Below are positions 48,499-57,054 of a stretch of DNA of 64,000 bases, piece by piece (within the stretch, counting starts at the first letter, position 1; each line of letters begins with the position of its first letter). The notes beneath the pieces were generated by a model. That model was not told where the DNA came from, searched no databases, and was given only the letters and a program-made list of their open reading frames with translations. The stretch spans positions 120,807 to 184,806 of the forward strand of contig NZ_JAUYFU010000024.1 in assembly GCF_030689645.1 (NCBI RefSeq), given 5' to 3'. A program made the translations under genes and the position numbers. Source of the stretch: Humidesulfovibrio sp. (GTDB taxonomy: Bacteria; Desulfobacterota; Desulfovibrionia; Desulfovibrionales; Desulfovibrionaceae).

Positions 48499-50277
48499 AT
48501 GCCCAAACACCCGAGACTTTGCCGTCGTGGCGCGACCTATTATCACCGTGCCGCAATCCCCGTTGATATCGCTGACAGCTACCCCAAGACGGAAGAGACC
48601 TTTTCCCTTGGCACCAAGGACCACCAGGAAGCGGTGCGTCGTGTGCGCGTCGCTGCTGCCGAGGTGGACCGGAAGTTCGAGGCTCATCGCAGGATGCTCG
48701 CCCAGAAGGCGAAGCCTCCGCTGAAGGAGCTGTCGGGCGAAGAGATCAAGCGCATCGGCGAGGTCTACTACACGTATCTCCTGGAAGAGGACGAGGCCAT
48801 CCGCTCCGAGCAGTTCTCCGAAGAGGAACGTCCGACCATCGTGCTGGATGATGATGCGGACGTAAACGAGATCATCCGCACCCACGGGTTTCGTCCCCCT
48901 AACTTCGAGGGCTACGCCGAGGATAAAGATGCCATTGATGAGTTGACCCGCCACGATTACGCCCGTGGCAAGGTGAACTCGTTCTACAAGGGCGAGGCCG
49001 AAGAGGTGCTGACCTGGGAAGGGATCAGCGTGAACCTTGATCCAGCCTCGCCCAGTTGGCGCAAGCTGGCCCGCGAACTTCAGGCAGCCACGATCAAGGC
49101 CACCAAGGCCGTCCGCTTGAGGAATGAGGGTGAGGTCGTGGAAACGCCTCGCGTCCCCGGCCAGAGACCAGAGTCGCGTGTGCCGCTGCTTTCCATGGCC
49201 GTCGAACAGTGGGTCGAGGAAAAGGCCCGGACGAGTTGGGTCGCCAAGACCAAGCGTTAGCATTGCAAGTGGATGGAACACTTCATCGCGGCCATCGGGG
49301 ACCGGCCCCTGGATGCGTACACCAAGACGGACGCCAGGGCCTACAAGTCCATGCTGCTCAAGCTGCCTGCCAACTGGGTCAAGTTCAGCGAACTTCAGGG
49401 CCTGCCGCTCGACAAGGCTTCCACCAAGGCCCAGGAGCTTGGCATGGAGCCGATGACCGAGAGCAACGTCAACAAGCTGCTGGGCTTTGTCGGCTCGTTC
49501 TGGACGTGGGCCTCTGACCAGTATGACGAGGCACCGGCCAACCCGTTCAAGGGCCTCAAGATCAAGCAGCGCAAGCGCATCCGTGAAGAGCGTGATCCGT
49601 TCTCGGTGGAGGAGCTTCGAGCCATCTTCAGCGCTCCGATCTACACCGGGTGCGCATCACTCCGGGAATGGAAGAGACCTGGAGCGTTTGTTCCCCGCAA
49701 CTCCGGCATGTTCTGGGTTCCGTTGCTCAGCCTGTTCACGGGCGCTCGCATGGGGGAGATCATCCAGCTCTACGTCGAGGATGTGCGGCAAGAGGATGGC
49801 ATCACCTTCCTCGACCTCAATGACAATGGCGAGGACAAGCGCCTGAAGACAACCTATTCCCAGCGGTCCATCCCGATCCATGCGTCCATTTTGGACAAGG
49901 GCTTCATGGACCATGTGGCCTTGTGCCGCAGCCAGGGACAGAAGCGGCTGTTTCCTGATCTCGCCATGGGCGAGGATGGCTACTATTCCACGCCCTTTTC
50001 CAAGCACTTCAGCCGCTTCCTCAGGGCCATCGGCATCAAGAACCGCAAGAACGCCTTCCACAGCTTCCGGCACAGCTTCGAGGACGCCTGCCGTGACTCG
50101 GACATCCCCAAGGAGATCATGGACGCTCTCCAGGGGCATGGCCAGGAGGGCATGTCCGAACGGTACGGGCGGGGCTACTACCTGAAGAAGCTGGACGAGG
50201 CGATGAAACGGTTCCAGTACCGCGACCTCGACCTCTCGCATCTCAATGTTTTGGCGCAAAAATCCGAGAGGCCGTAA
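48499..50277 (+). pseudogene. int: Tyrosine recombinase/integrase interrupted by an in-frame TAG
   Basis: Two open frames in the same reading frame are separated by one TAG at 49258-49260 (codon 254 of 593). The N-terminal part (LCRRGATYYHRAAIPVDIAD) is the N-terminal domain typical of phage-like integrases. The stop lies in the core-binding domain between WVAKTKR and HCKWMEHF. The C-terminal part has the catalytic set: Arg417 in GARMGE, HSFRH at 521-525, His547 in GHG and Tyr556. Restoring one sense codon gives a full-length protein. I use ATG 48499, with GGAGG 10 bases upstream. A fragment starting at ATG 49273 (334 aa) retains most of the core and all catalytic residues and could be active if translated. 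Confidence 0.88.
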
Positions 50278-50278
50278 C

Positions 50279-50980
50279 ATGGTGATTGACTCGGATTTAC
50301 CCCCCGTCCCCCGGGTCTCCTTTGATGAGCTGTTGCTCGAGTGCATCGACGCGCTTGTGACTCCTAGCATGGAAGGTGCTGGGCGCGAGATACATCTCCT
50401 GTTGCTTGATGAGGCCTCAAAGGAACCTAGCCACTCAGAGCATCTCCAGGAAACGCTGAAAGAGGTTGCGGACATCTTCCGTAATCCGGGTAGTATTAAT
50501 CCCGATCATGATCCTAGCAGCCCCAAAGCTCGAGCAGAAAGTCTTGCGGCTGCTTTGAGCCAGGAGCTAGGGCAGGCTGGCCCACGTTATATTTTCCACG
50601 GGACCATTTGGGGGAGGCTGGCCGGGATCGCCAACGAAGGTCTTGTTCCGGGGCGGTTTACCGTGTGGAATGATGATGTGGCTTCCAGAAAGTATTGCGA
50701 TTCAGCGGTATTCTTCACTGCGTCGTGGCGTCGTGCCGTGTGGTGGGCAGATGCGGCGCATCACTGTTCTCGGGGCAGGCGAGATAGCAAGCACCGAACA
50801 CCAGTCATTATTCGTATTTCGGCTGACGGGCTGAGACTTGAACCGGACCAACGAGCAGTCTTTCCCGGCTGCCTCATGGTGCGTTCCACCGTGAGCTTGG
50901 TTGATCCGCACGTCATATCCGGTCAGTTTTCTGGGTTTCCAATCTGGCGTCCGCTTGCCGAGGTCCTTGCCACCAAGTAG
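50279..50980 (+). CDS. Uncharacterised protein, possible ADP-ribosyltransferase-like fold
   Basis: A 233-aa protein with no family I can name with confidence. The C-terminal half has YIFHGTIWGRLAGIANEGLVPG at about residues 104-125 (His107), then AVFFTASWRRAVWWAD, then PVIIRISADGLRLEPD. The order of an HGT strand, an 'I...GL' helix, an F-x-T strand with Ala-rich helix and a late strand recalls the KptA/PARP-like ADP-ribosyltransferase fold, as found in several toxins; this is inference from pattern only. The N-terminal ~100 residues are acidic and helical. ATG 50279 lies one base after the integrase stop, and this compact spacing suggests both belong to the island. Confidence 0.5.
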   Translation: MVIDSDLPPVPRVSFDELLLECIDALVTPSMEGAGREIHLLLLDEASKEPSHSEHLQETLKEVADIFRNPGSINPDHDPSSPKARAESLAAALSQELGQAGPRYIFHGTIWGRLAGIANEGLVPGRFTVWNDDVASRKYCDSAVFFTASWRRAVWWADAAHHCSRGRRDSKHRTPVIIRISADGLRLEPDQRAVFPGCLMVRSTVSLVDPHVISGQFSGFPIWRPLAEVLATK

Positions 50981-50992
50981 CAGGGCGTGCTA

Positions 50993-51032
50993 GGTACAGA
51001 ATGGCGTAACGAACATTGCGCCAATTTGTACC
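50993..51032. repeat. 14-bp imperfect inverted repeat in front of the serine recombinase gene
   Basis: The arms 50993-51006 (GGTACAGAATGGCG) and 51019-51032 match as an inverted repeat in 12 of 14 positions and are separated by a 12-bp spacer. The 40-bp dyad ends 12 bp before the recombinase ATG. Its size and place fit a resolvase/invertase binding site or autoregulatory operator. Confidence 0.6.
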
Positions 51033-51044
51033 CGGAGGCCCACC

Positions 51045-51761
51045 ATGAAGATCGTCGCTTACCAACGCGTTTCCACAGCCCGGCAGGGCAGGAGTGGCCT
51101 GGGGCTTGAAGCTCAGGATCGTGCCATTCAGGAACATGCCCGAGCCAAGGACGCCACCCTCATCGGCTCCTTCACGGAGGTTGAGAGTGGGAAGATCAAC
51201 GCCCGCCCAGAGCTAGCCAAGGCCTTGCACCTCGCCAAGGTGACAGGGGCGACGCTGGTCATCGCGAAGTTGGACAGGCTCTCCCGCAATGCGGCCTTTC
51301 TGCTAGCGCTACGGGACAGCGGGGTCCGTTTCGTCGCTGCTGACATGCCTGAGGCCAACGATTTGACCGTGGGCATCATGGCCTTGGTGGCTCAGCAGGA
51401 GCGTGAGGCAATCGCCAAGCGCACCAGAGAGGCCCTGACGTCCGCCAAGGCGCGTGGAGTGCGGCTGGGCAATCCCAATGGTGCGGCGGCCCTGCGGCGG
51501 GCGGGCAAGGGTAATATTGCGAGCCTCAGCAGTATCAAGGCCAATGCGGATCGCCACGCCGCAGACCTTTCACCCGTCATCGCGTCCCTTCAGATTGAGG
51601 GATTTACTTCGCTCGGAGCCTTGGCGCGGTCCCTCAACGAGCGCGGAATGCTGACCCCTCGTGGTGGGCGTTGGCACAAGTCTTCAGTTCTCAATTTGCT
51701 TGAGCGCCTAAGCAAACTTTCCGTTGAAACACAGGTGGCCCAAACACAAGCTCCAAGATGA
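51045..51761 (+). CDS. Serine recombinase (resolvase/invertase family)
   Basis: A 238-aa recombinase with the catalytic serine in YQRVSTARQG (Ser10) and the conserved AKLDRLSRN (75-82, with Arg78 and Arg81), followed by the E-helix AQQEREAIAKRTREALTSAKARG. The C-terminal ~80 residues end in a helix-turn-helix-like region (SLGALARSLNERGMLTPRG, WHKSSVLNLLERL). Small serine recombinases resolve cointegrates or invert segments. It lies directly before the large helicase-methylase unit, co-oriented with it. Confidence 0.92.
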   Translation: MKIVAYQRVSTARQGRSGLGLEAQDRAIQEHARAKDATLIGSFTEVESGKINARPELAKALHLAKVTGATLVIAKLDRLSRNAAFLLALRDSGVRFVAADMPEANDLTVGIMALVAQQEREAIAKRTREALTSAKARGVRLGNPNGAAALRRAGKGNIASLSSIKANADRHAADLSPVIASLQIEGFTSLGALARSLNERGMLTPRGGRWHKSSVLNLLERLSKLSVETQVAQTQAPR

Positions 51762-51807
51762 CGCCTTGTGAGTAAATACTCCTCTTCTACTCTGGGATAT
51801 CTTTATC

Positions 51808-51836
51808 TTTTCAACTGGCTGACTGCCATGTATAGA
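51808..51836 (+). promoter_or_regulatory. Possible sigma-70-type promoter of the defence unit
   Basis: TTTTCA and TATAGA (4 of 6 matches each to TTGACA and TATAAT) are separated by 17 bp. They lie 35 bp before the ATG of the 1727-aa helicase, in a visibly A+T-richer gap of 109 bp. The site is plausible by spacing and position only. Confidence 0.35.
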
Positions 51837-51870
51837 CCCAGTAGTATCAAGCCAATCTCCTGGGGGAATC

Positions 51871-54800
51871 ATGAATATCTTCGAATTTCGAGAGAACCTG
51901 ATTTCGGACTATGCCTCCTACATCAAGAGCTTCCGCACCATTCGTGATTCCCGGATAGACCAAGAGGTTACTCAAAAGATTGAAGAGGGTGTGCTCTGGC
52001 CCGATCCACTTATCCAACTCAACCCATCATATGCCCCAGGCAAGTCCGTTCCAGACCTCGTGGCAGAGAAGCTGCTGCATCCTGAGGCCGAGAAGATCTT
52101 TCGCAAGGGCAAGGACAAGGGCGCTGGTACTCCGGTCAGACTGTACACCCATCAGGAGGCGGCGGTGCGGACCGCCAGAGGTGGCCACAATTACGTCCTC
52201 ACCACCGGCACAGGATCAGGCAAGAGTCTTGCGTACATCCTGCCCATCGTGGACTTTGTTCTGCGCAATGGCTCCGGTAAGGGAATCAAGGCCATCATCA
52301 TCTACCCTATGAATGCTTTGGCGAATAGCCAGCACGGAGAACTCGAGAAGTTCCTCTGCCAGGGGTATCCGGATGGGAAGCCCCTGGTCACGTTTAGGCG
52401 GTACACGGGCCAGGAGTCTGAGACGGAAAGGCAGGAGATCATCACCTCGCCCCCGGACATCATCCTCACCAATTATGTCATGCTCGAGCTGATGCTCACC
52501 AGACCTCGTGAACGTGAGTTGATCAAGGCTGCTGTCGGATTGAAATTTCTTGTCCTGGATGAGCTTCATACCTATCGGGGAAGGCAAGGCGCAGACGTTG
52601 CCATGCTGGTCAGGCGAGTCCGGGACCGTCTTGCTGGAGGAGAACTGCAATGTGTCGGCACTTCTGCGACGCTTGGTGGAGAGGGGACCTTTGAGCAGCA
52701 GCGTGTTGAGGTAGCTGGTGTCGCCTCCAAGCTCTTTGGTGCCGATGTGGCTCCGGAGCATGTCATTGGCGAGACACTGCTCCGAACCACGCCATACCGG
52801 GGTGAAGATGACCCCACATTCATCAAAGACCTGACTGAGCGGGTAAGTGAACCTTCCCGGCCCTTCCCGGTCCTCTATGACGCATTTGTCCGCGATCCCC
52901 TGTGCTGCTGGATCGAAAGCACCCTTGGCATCCAGAAGGAGTCTGGGACTGACCGTCTCGTCCGTGCCACACCCAAGGGTGTGGATGGAAAGGATGGGGC
53001 CGCCGCGATGCTCAGCAAGCTCACAGGCCTGGTTGAGGAGACGTGTTCCCTGGCCATCAAGGCCGCACTGCTTGGCGGAACCCAGTGCGAAGCCAATCCT
53101 GTGACCGGCTTCAAGCCCTTCGCCTTCCGTCTCCACCAGTTCATCTCGCGTGGAGATGCGGTCTATGCCTCGCCAGAAAGCATTGAGCAGCGGCACATCA
53201 CCCTGAATGGTCAGAAGTTCGTCCCCGGTAGTCGAGAGCGAGTTCTTTTCCCTGTCGTCTTCTGCCGGGAGTGTGGTCAGGAGTACTACAGCGTCAACAA
53301 GACAAAGAATGCAGAGACGCGTGAAACGTGCTTTGAAGCCCGAGACTACAAAGACCAACTCCCAGATGGGGAGTCCGTTCCAGGCTTTCTGTTCATCTCC
53401 GAGGACAGCTCTTGGCCAGTGGACGCCTCCGAGGTGGTGGAGCGGGTTCCTGAAGACTGGGTTGAGGAGAAAAACGATAAACGGCGTCTCAAAAGCACGG
53501 TCAAGGACCGGGTGCCTGAAGCTATCCGGGTTGCTGCTTCAGGGGTGGCAAGCAAGGATGGTGTGGATGCCGCGTTCGTCCCTGCGCCATTCCGATTCTG
53601 CTTGCAGTGCGGCGTGGCATATGACGCTCGCCAGCGGGCCGACAGCTCCAAGTTGAGTTCTCTCGCCACAGGTGGTCGCAGTACTGCGACAACAGTCCTC
53701 GGGTTGTCCACCGTCAAGCTCCTGCGAGCGGAAGCTGACCTGGAGGATGAAGCCAAAAAGCTCCTCAGTTTCACCGACAACCGGCAGGACGCTTCCCTTC
53801 AGGCTGGCCACTTCAACGATTTTATCGAAGTCAGCATGCTCCGTTCTGCGCTCTATCGCGCTGCTCTGGACGCTGGGCCAGATGGCATCTCCCATGATGA
53901 ATTGGCCCCTCGAGTCTTCAACGCTTTGGGGCTTGATCCTGAGGAGTATTCGACCCTGACTGGGGAAGCATCAGAAATCCAGTTGATCAATGCGGGGAAG
54001 GCCTTACGCAATGTCCTCGGGTATCGCTTGTACAACGACCTCAAGCGTGGTTGGCGCGTGACATCCCCGAACCTGGAGCAATGCGGGCTTCTCGGGATCG
54101 ATTACCCCGCCTTGTCGTCCATCTGCGGTAATGCCACGGCCTGGGGAAGCTGCCATGCGGCGCTTTCTTCGGCGGATGTCGCTACCAGGATACATGTCTG
54201 CAAGGTCCTGCTGGACTACTTCAGACGGAATCTGGCCGTGAAGGTGGACTATCTCGACAGCGCCCACCAAGAAGCCATCCAGCAGCAGAGCTACCAGTAC
54301 CTGATCGAGCCTTGGGGGTTGGATGAGGCCGAGCAGAAGAAGATGGAGCATGCCGCCGTCTTGTACCCCAGAGGGATTCGCCCAAAAGAATACCAGGGCT
54401 ACGTTTACCTTTCTCCACGTGGCGGCTTCGGCCAATTCCTGGGGCGCAAGAATACGTTCCCAGCGTATTCTGAACGGATCAAGATGGGTGAGCTGTCGGG
54501 GATTTTTGCCAACCTCCTGACCATCCTGACAGAGGGTGGTCTGCTTGAAGTTGTCAGGCCTCCCAGGAAGCCGGATGAAGTTCCTGGGTTCCAGCTCCGT
54601 GCTGCTGCCATCGTCTGGAAAGCTGGTGATGGCTCTCAGGCATACCACGATCCAATCAGGGTGCCGCACATCTCGGATACTGGTCTCCGTACCAACCCTT
54701 TCTTTGTTGATTTCTACAAGTTCGTGGCGTTCGGCCTGAAGGGGTATACCGCCAGAGAGCATACGGCCCAGGTGCCATACTCTCTCCGCGAGGAGCGAGA

Positions 54801-57054
54801 GGAGGCATTCCGCAAGGCACGGCTCCCCATCCTCTTCTGCTCCCCGACAATGGAGCTTGGTATCGACATCTCGGACTTGAACGTGGTGAACCTCAGGAAT
54901 GTGCCGCCTACACCCGCGAACTATGCTCAGCGGAGTGGCCGTGCTGGCAGAGGTGGACAGCCCGCGCTGGTGTTCACCTACTGCACCACGGGTAGTCCCC
55001 ACGATCAGTATTTCTTCAAGCGCCCGACGAAAATGGTGGCGGGAAGCGTCACTCCGCCCCGGCTGGACTTGACGAATGAAGACCTTGTCCGCGCTCACAT
55101 GCAGGCCATTTGGCTTGCGGAGTCGGACCTCGACCTCAAGAAATCACTCAGGGACATCCTGGACCTTGGTAGTGACCAGCAGCAGTATCCTTTTCTGCCC
55201 TCTGTTTTGGAGAAGCTCACTGCCACTGATCCGAAGAAGCGAGCTTTGACTCGAGCGAAAGAGGTGCTGGCGACCATCAAGGGCGATCTGAGTTTGGTGG
55301 ACTGGTACGATGACAAGTGGCTGGACGGAGTTTTTGCCCATGTCGGGAAGAGGTTCAACCAGGCCTGTGATCGTTGGCGTGGCCTCTATCGTTCAGCACT
55401 GGCTCAGGCGCACGAGCAGGACGCAGTCATTCGCGACGCCACGAGGTCGCACGATGAAAAGGCGCGGGCCAAGCGTCAGCGGCAAGAGGCTGAATCACAG
55501 CTTGCCCTGTTGACGGACGTGGACAGCATCCAGCAGTCTGATTTCTACTGCTATCGCTATTTCGCCAGCGAGGGTTTCCTGCCGGGGTACAACTTCCCCA
55601 GGTTGCCACTCTCGGCCTTCATCCCCGCTCGTAAGACCAAGCAGCGGGACGAGTACCTCTCACGCCCCAGGTTCCTTGCCATTTCGGAGTTTGGGCCGAG
55701 GGCTGTGCTCTACCATGAAGGGGCCAGATACGTGATCCACAAGGTCATCATGCCGGTGAGCGAAGAGGAACCGTTGCTGACCAAGGCGAAGATTTGCCCC
55801 CTCTGTGGTTACCTCCACAACTGTCCGGACACTGGCGGCCCAGATTTGTGCGAGCAGTGCGAGAATCCCTTAAACCTCCCTCTTGGCCCTCTCTTCCGTA
55901 TGCAGAACGTGGCCACGCGGAGGCGGGACAAGATCAACTCCGATGAAGAAGAGCGGATGCGTTACGGGTTCGACTTGGTTACCACTGTTAGGTTTGATGA
56001 ACAGGACGGGACACCGACGTTTCGGCACGGGAGCGTCACCGGCGACAAGGGTGAGGTCGCCAGCTTGACCTACGGCCATGGCGCAACCCTGTGGCGTATC
56101 AACATGGGATGGAGCAGGCGCAAGAACAAGGACGAGCACGGCTTTGTACTGGATATGGACAAGGGGCTGTGGTCCAAGAATAACGCCGATCAGGACGATG
56201 ACGACACCGATCCGATGACCAGCAATACCCAACGGGTCATCCCCTATGTGGCGGATAGGCGCAACAGCCTGATCCTGGAGCCGAAAAGAGCTTTGAACAT
56301 TGAGTTCATGGCGGCGCTCCAGGCGGCCCTAAAGAGAGCCATAGAGATCAAGTACCAGCTTGAAAGCATGGAGTTGGCCGTAGAACCGCTGCCAAAATCC
56401 ACCGACAGGCGGACCATCCTCTTCTACGAATCAGCAGAAGGTGGGGCAGGAGTGCTCCGCAGACTTCTTGACGGGCCTCAGGATCTTGCTGAAGTGGCTC
56501 GGCTGGCATTGGAGATTTGTCACTTCGATCCGGACACTGGCGAAGACAGGAGACGGCCTCCTGGAGCCTCGGAGGACTGCGAGGCAGCCTGCTATGACTG
56601 CCTGCTGAATTATGCCAACCAGAGGGACCATGGGCTGCTTGACCGGCAGTTGGTAAAGGACTTCCTCATGGATTTGGCCCAGGCGACTGTGTCCTCATCC
56701 CCTGGCCCCAAGCCGAGGGAGAAGCATCTGGACGATCTTCTCAAGCTGGCTGGGGTAAAGCTTGAGCGGGATTGGCTCGAGTTCTTAGAGGCGAGAGGTC
56801 TCAAGCTGCCAAGCCATGCCCAGCACAGCATCTCTGAGTGCCACACCCAACCTGATTTCTTCTATGAGAATCACGGCGCGGTCATCTACATCGATGGTCA
56901 TGTACACACCCATTCCGACGTTCAGGCCAAAGACGCCACGCAAGAGGCTTGTCTTGCCAACGCCGGCTATCTGGTCATCCGCTTCTCTGGCGATGTTTCC
57001 AAGTGGGCAGGCATTATCTCGAACCACCAATCCATCTTTGGGAAGATCAAATGA
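51871..57054 (+). CDS. YprA/MrfA-type DEXH helicase with DUF1998 (MZB) and C-terminal Vsr-like nuclease domain
   Basis: A 1727-aa protein. The helicase core has Walker A TGTGSGKS (112-119), motif II DELH (230-233) and, in the second RecA domain, FCSPTMELGIDISDLNVVNL and a Q-x-x-GRAGRGGQ motif, as in YprA-family SF2 helicases. Near 1309 CPLCGYLHNC plus CEQC may bind zinc. The DUF1998/MZB signature CEAACYDCLLNYANQRDH begins near 1570. The last ~80 residues contain QPDFFY (Asp1662) and AVIYIDGHVHTHSD with a late GYLVIRF, the layout of Vsr/DUF559-type PD-(D/E)XK nucleases. In DISARM the helicase (DrmA) and the DUF1998 protein (DrmB) are separate; here both are in one chain with a nuclease-type domain. 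The start has GGGGGAATC before ATG, and the stop overlaps the next gene by ATGA. Confidence 0.88.
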   Translation: MNIFEFRENLISDYASYIKSFRTIRDSRIDQEVTQKIEEGVLWPDPLIQLNPSYAPGKSVPDLVAEKLLHPEAEKIFRKGKDKGAGTPVRLYTHQEAAVRTARGGHNYVLTTGTGSGKSLAYILPIVDFVLRNGSGKGIKAIIIYPMNALANSQHGELEKFLCQGYPDGKPLVTFRRYTGQESETERQEIITSPPDIILTNYVMLELMLTRPRERELIKAAVGLKFLVLDELHTYRGRQGADVAMLVRRVRDRLAGGELQCVGTSATLGGEGTFEQQRVEVAGVASKLFGADVAPEHVIGETLLRTTPYRGEDDPTFIKDLTERVSEPSRPFPVLYDAFVRDPLCCWIESTLGIQKESGTDRLVRATPKGVDGKDGAAAMLSKLTGLVEETCSLAIKAALLGGTQCEANPVTGFKPFAFRLHQFISRGDAVYASPESIEQRHITLNGQKFVPGSRERVLFPVVFCRECGQEYYSVNKTKNAETRETCFEARDYKDQLPDGESVPGFLFISEDSSWPVDASEVVERVPEDWVEEKNDKRRLKSTVKDRVPEAIRVAASGVASKDGVDAAFVPAPFRFCLQCGVAYDARQRADSSKLSSLATGGRSTATTVLGLSTVKLLRAEADLEDEAKKLLSFTDNRQDASLQAGHFNDFIEVSMLRSALYRAALDAGPDGISHDELAPRVFNALGLDPEEYSTLTGEASEIQLINAGKALRNVLGYRLYNDLKRGWRVTSPNLEQCGLLGIDYPALSSICGNATAWGSCHAALSSADVATRIHVCKVLLDYFRRNLAVKVDYLDSAHQEAIQQQSYQYLIEPWGLDEAEQKKMEHAAVLYPRGIRPKEYQGYVYLSPRGGFGQFLGRKNTFPAYSERIKMGELSGIFANLLTILTEGGLLEVVRPPRKPDEVPGFQLRAAAIVWKAGDGSQAYHDPIRVPHISDTGLRTNPFFVDFYKFVAFGLKGYTAREHTAQVPYSLREEREEAFRKARLPILFCSPTMELGIDISDLNVVNLRNVPPTPANYAQRSGRAGRGGQPALVFTYCTTGSPHDQYFFKRPTKMVAGSVTPPRLDLTNEDLVRAHMQAIWLAESDLDLKKSLRDILDLGSDQQQYPFLPSVLEKLTATDPKKRALTRAKEVLATIKGDLSLVDWYDDKWLDGVFAHVGKRFNQACDRWRGLYRSALAQAHEQDAVIRDATRSHDEKARAKRQRQEAESQLALLTDVDSIQQSDFYCYRYFASEGFLPGYNFPRLPLSAFIPARKTKQRDEYLSRPRFLAISEFGPRAVLYHEGARYVIHKVIMPVSEEEPLLTKAKICPLCGYLHNCPDTGGPDLCEQCENPLNLPLGPLFRMQNVATRRRDKINSDEEERMRYGFDLVTTVRFDEQDGTPTFRHGSVTGDKGEVASLTYGHGATLWRINMGWSRRKNKDEHGFVLDMDKGLWSKNNADQDDDDTDPMTSNTQRVIPYVADRRNSLILEPKRALNIEFMAALQAALKRAIEIKYQLESMELAVEPLPKSTDRRTILFYESAEGGAGVLRRLLDGPQDLAEVARLALEICHFDPDTGEDRRRPPGASEDCEAACYDCLLNYANQRDHGLLDRQLVKDFLMDLAQATVSSSPGPKPREKHLDDLLKLAGVKLERDWLEFLEARGLKLPSHAQHSISECHTQPDFFYENHGAVIYIDGHVHTHSDVQAKDATQEACLANAGYLVIRFSGDVSKWAGIISNHQSIFGKIK

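Noticed and set aside
49258..49260. Selenocysteine or pyrrolysine as explanation for the stop in the integrase
   Set aside because: Selenocysteine uses TGA, not TAG. Pyrrolysine would require pyl genes that are not in view, and integrases are not known to need it; a nonsense mutation is simpler.
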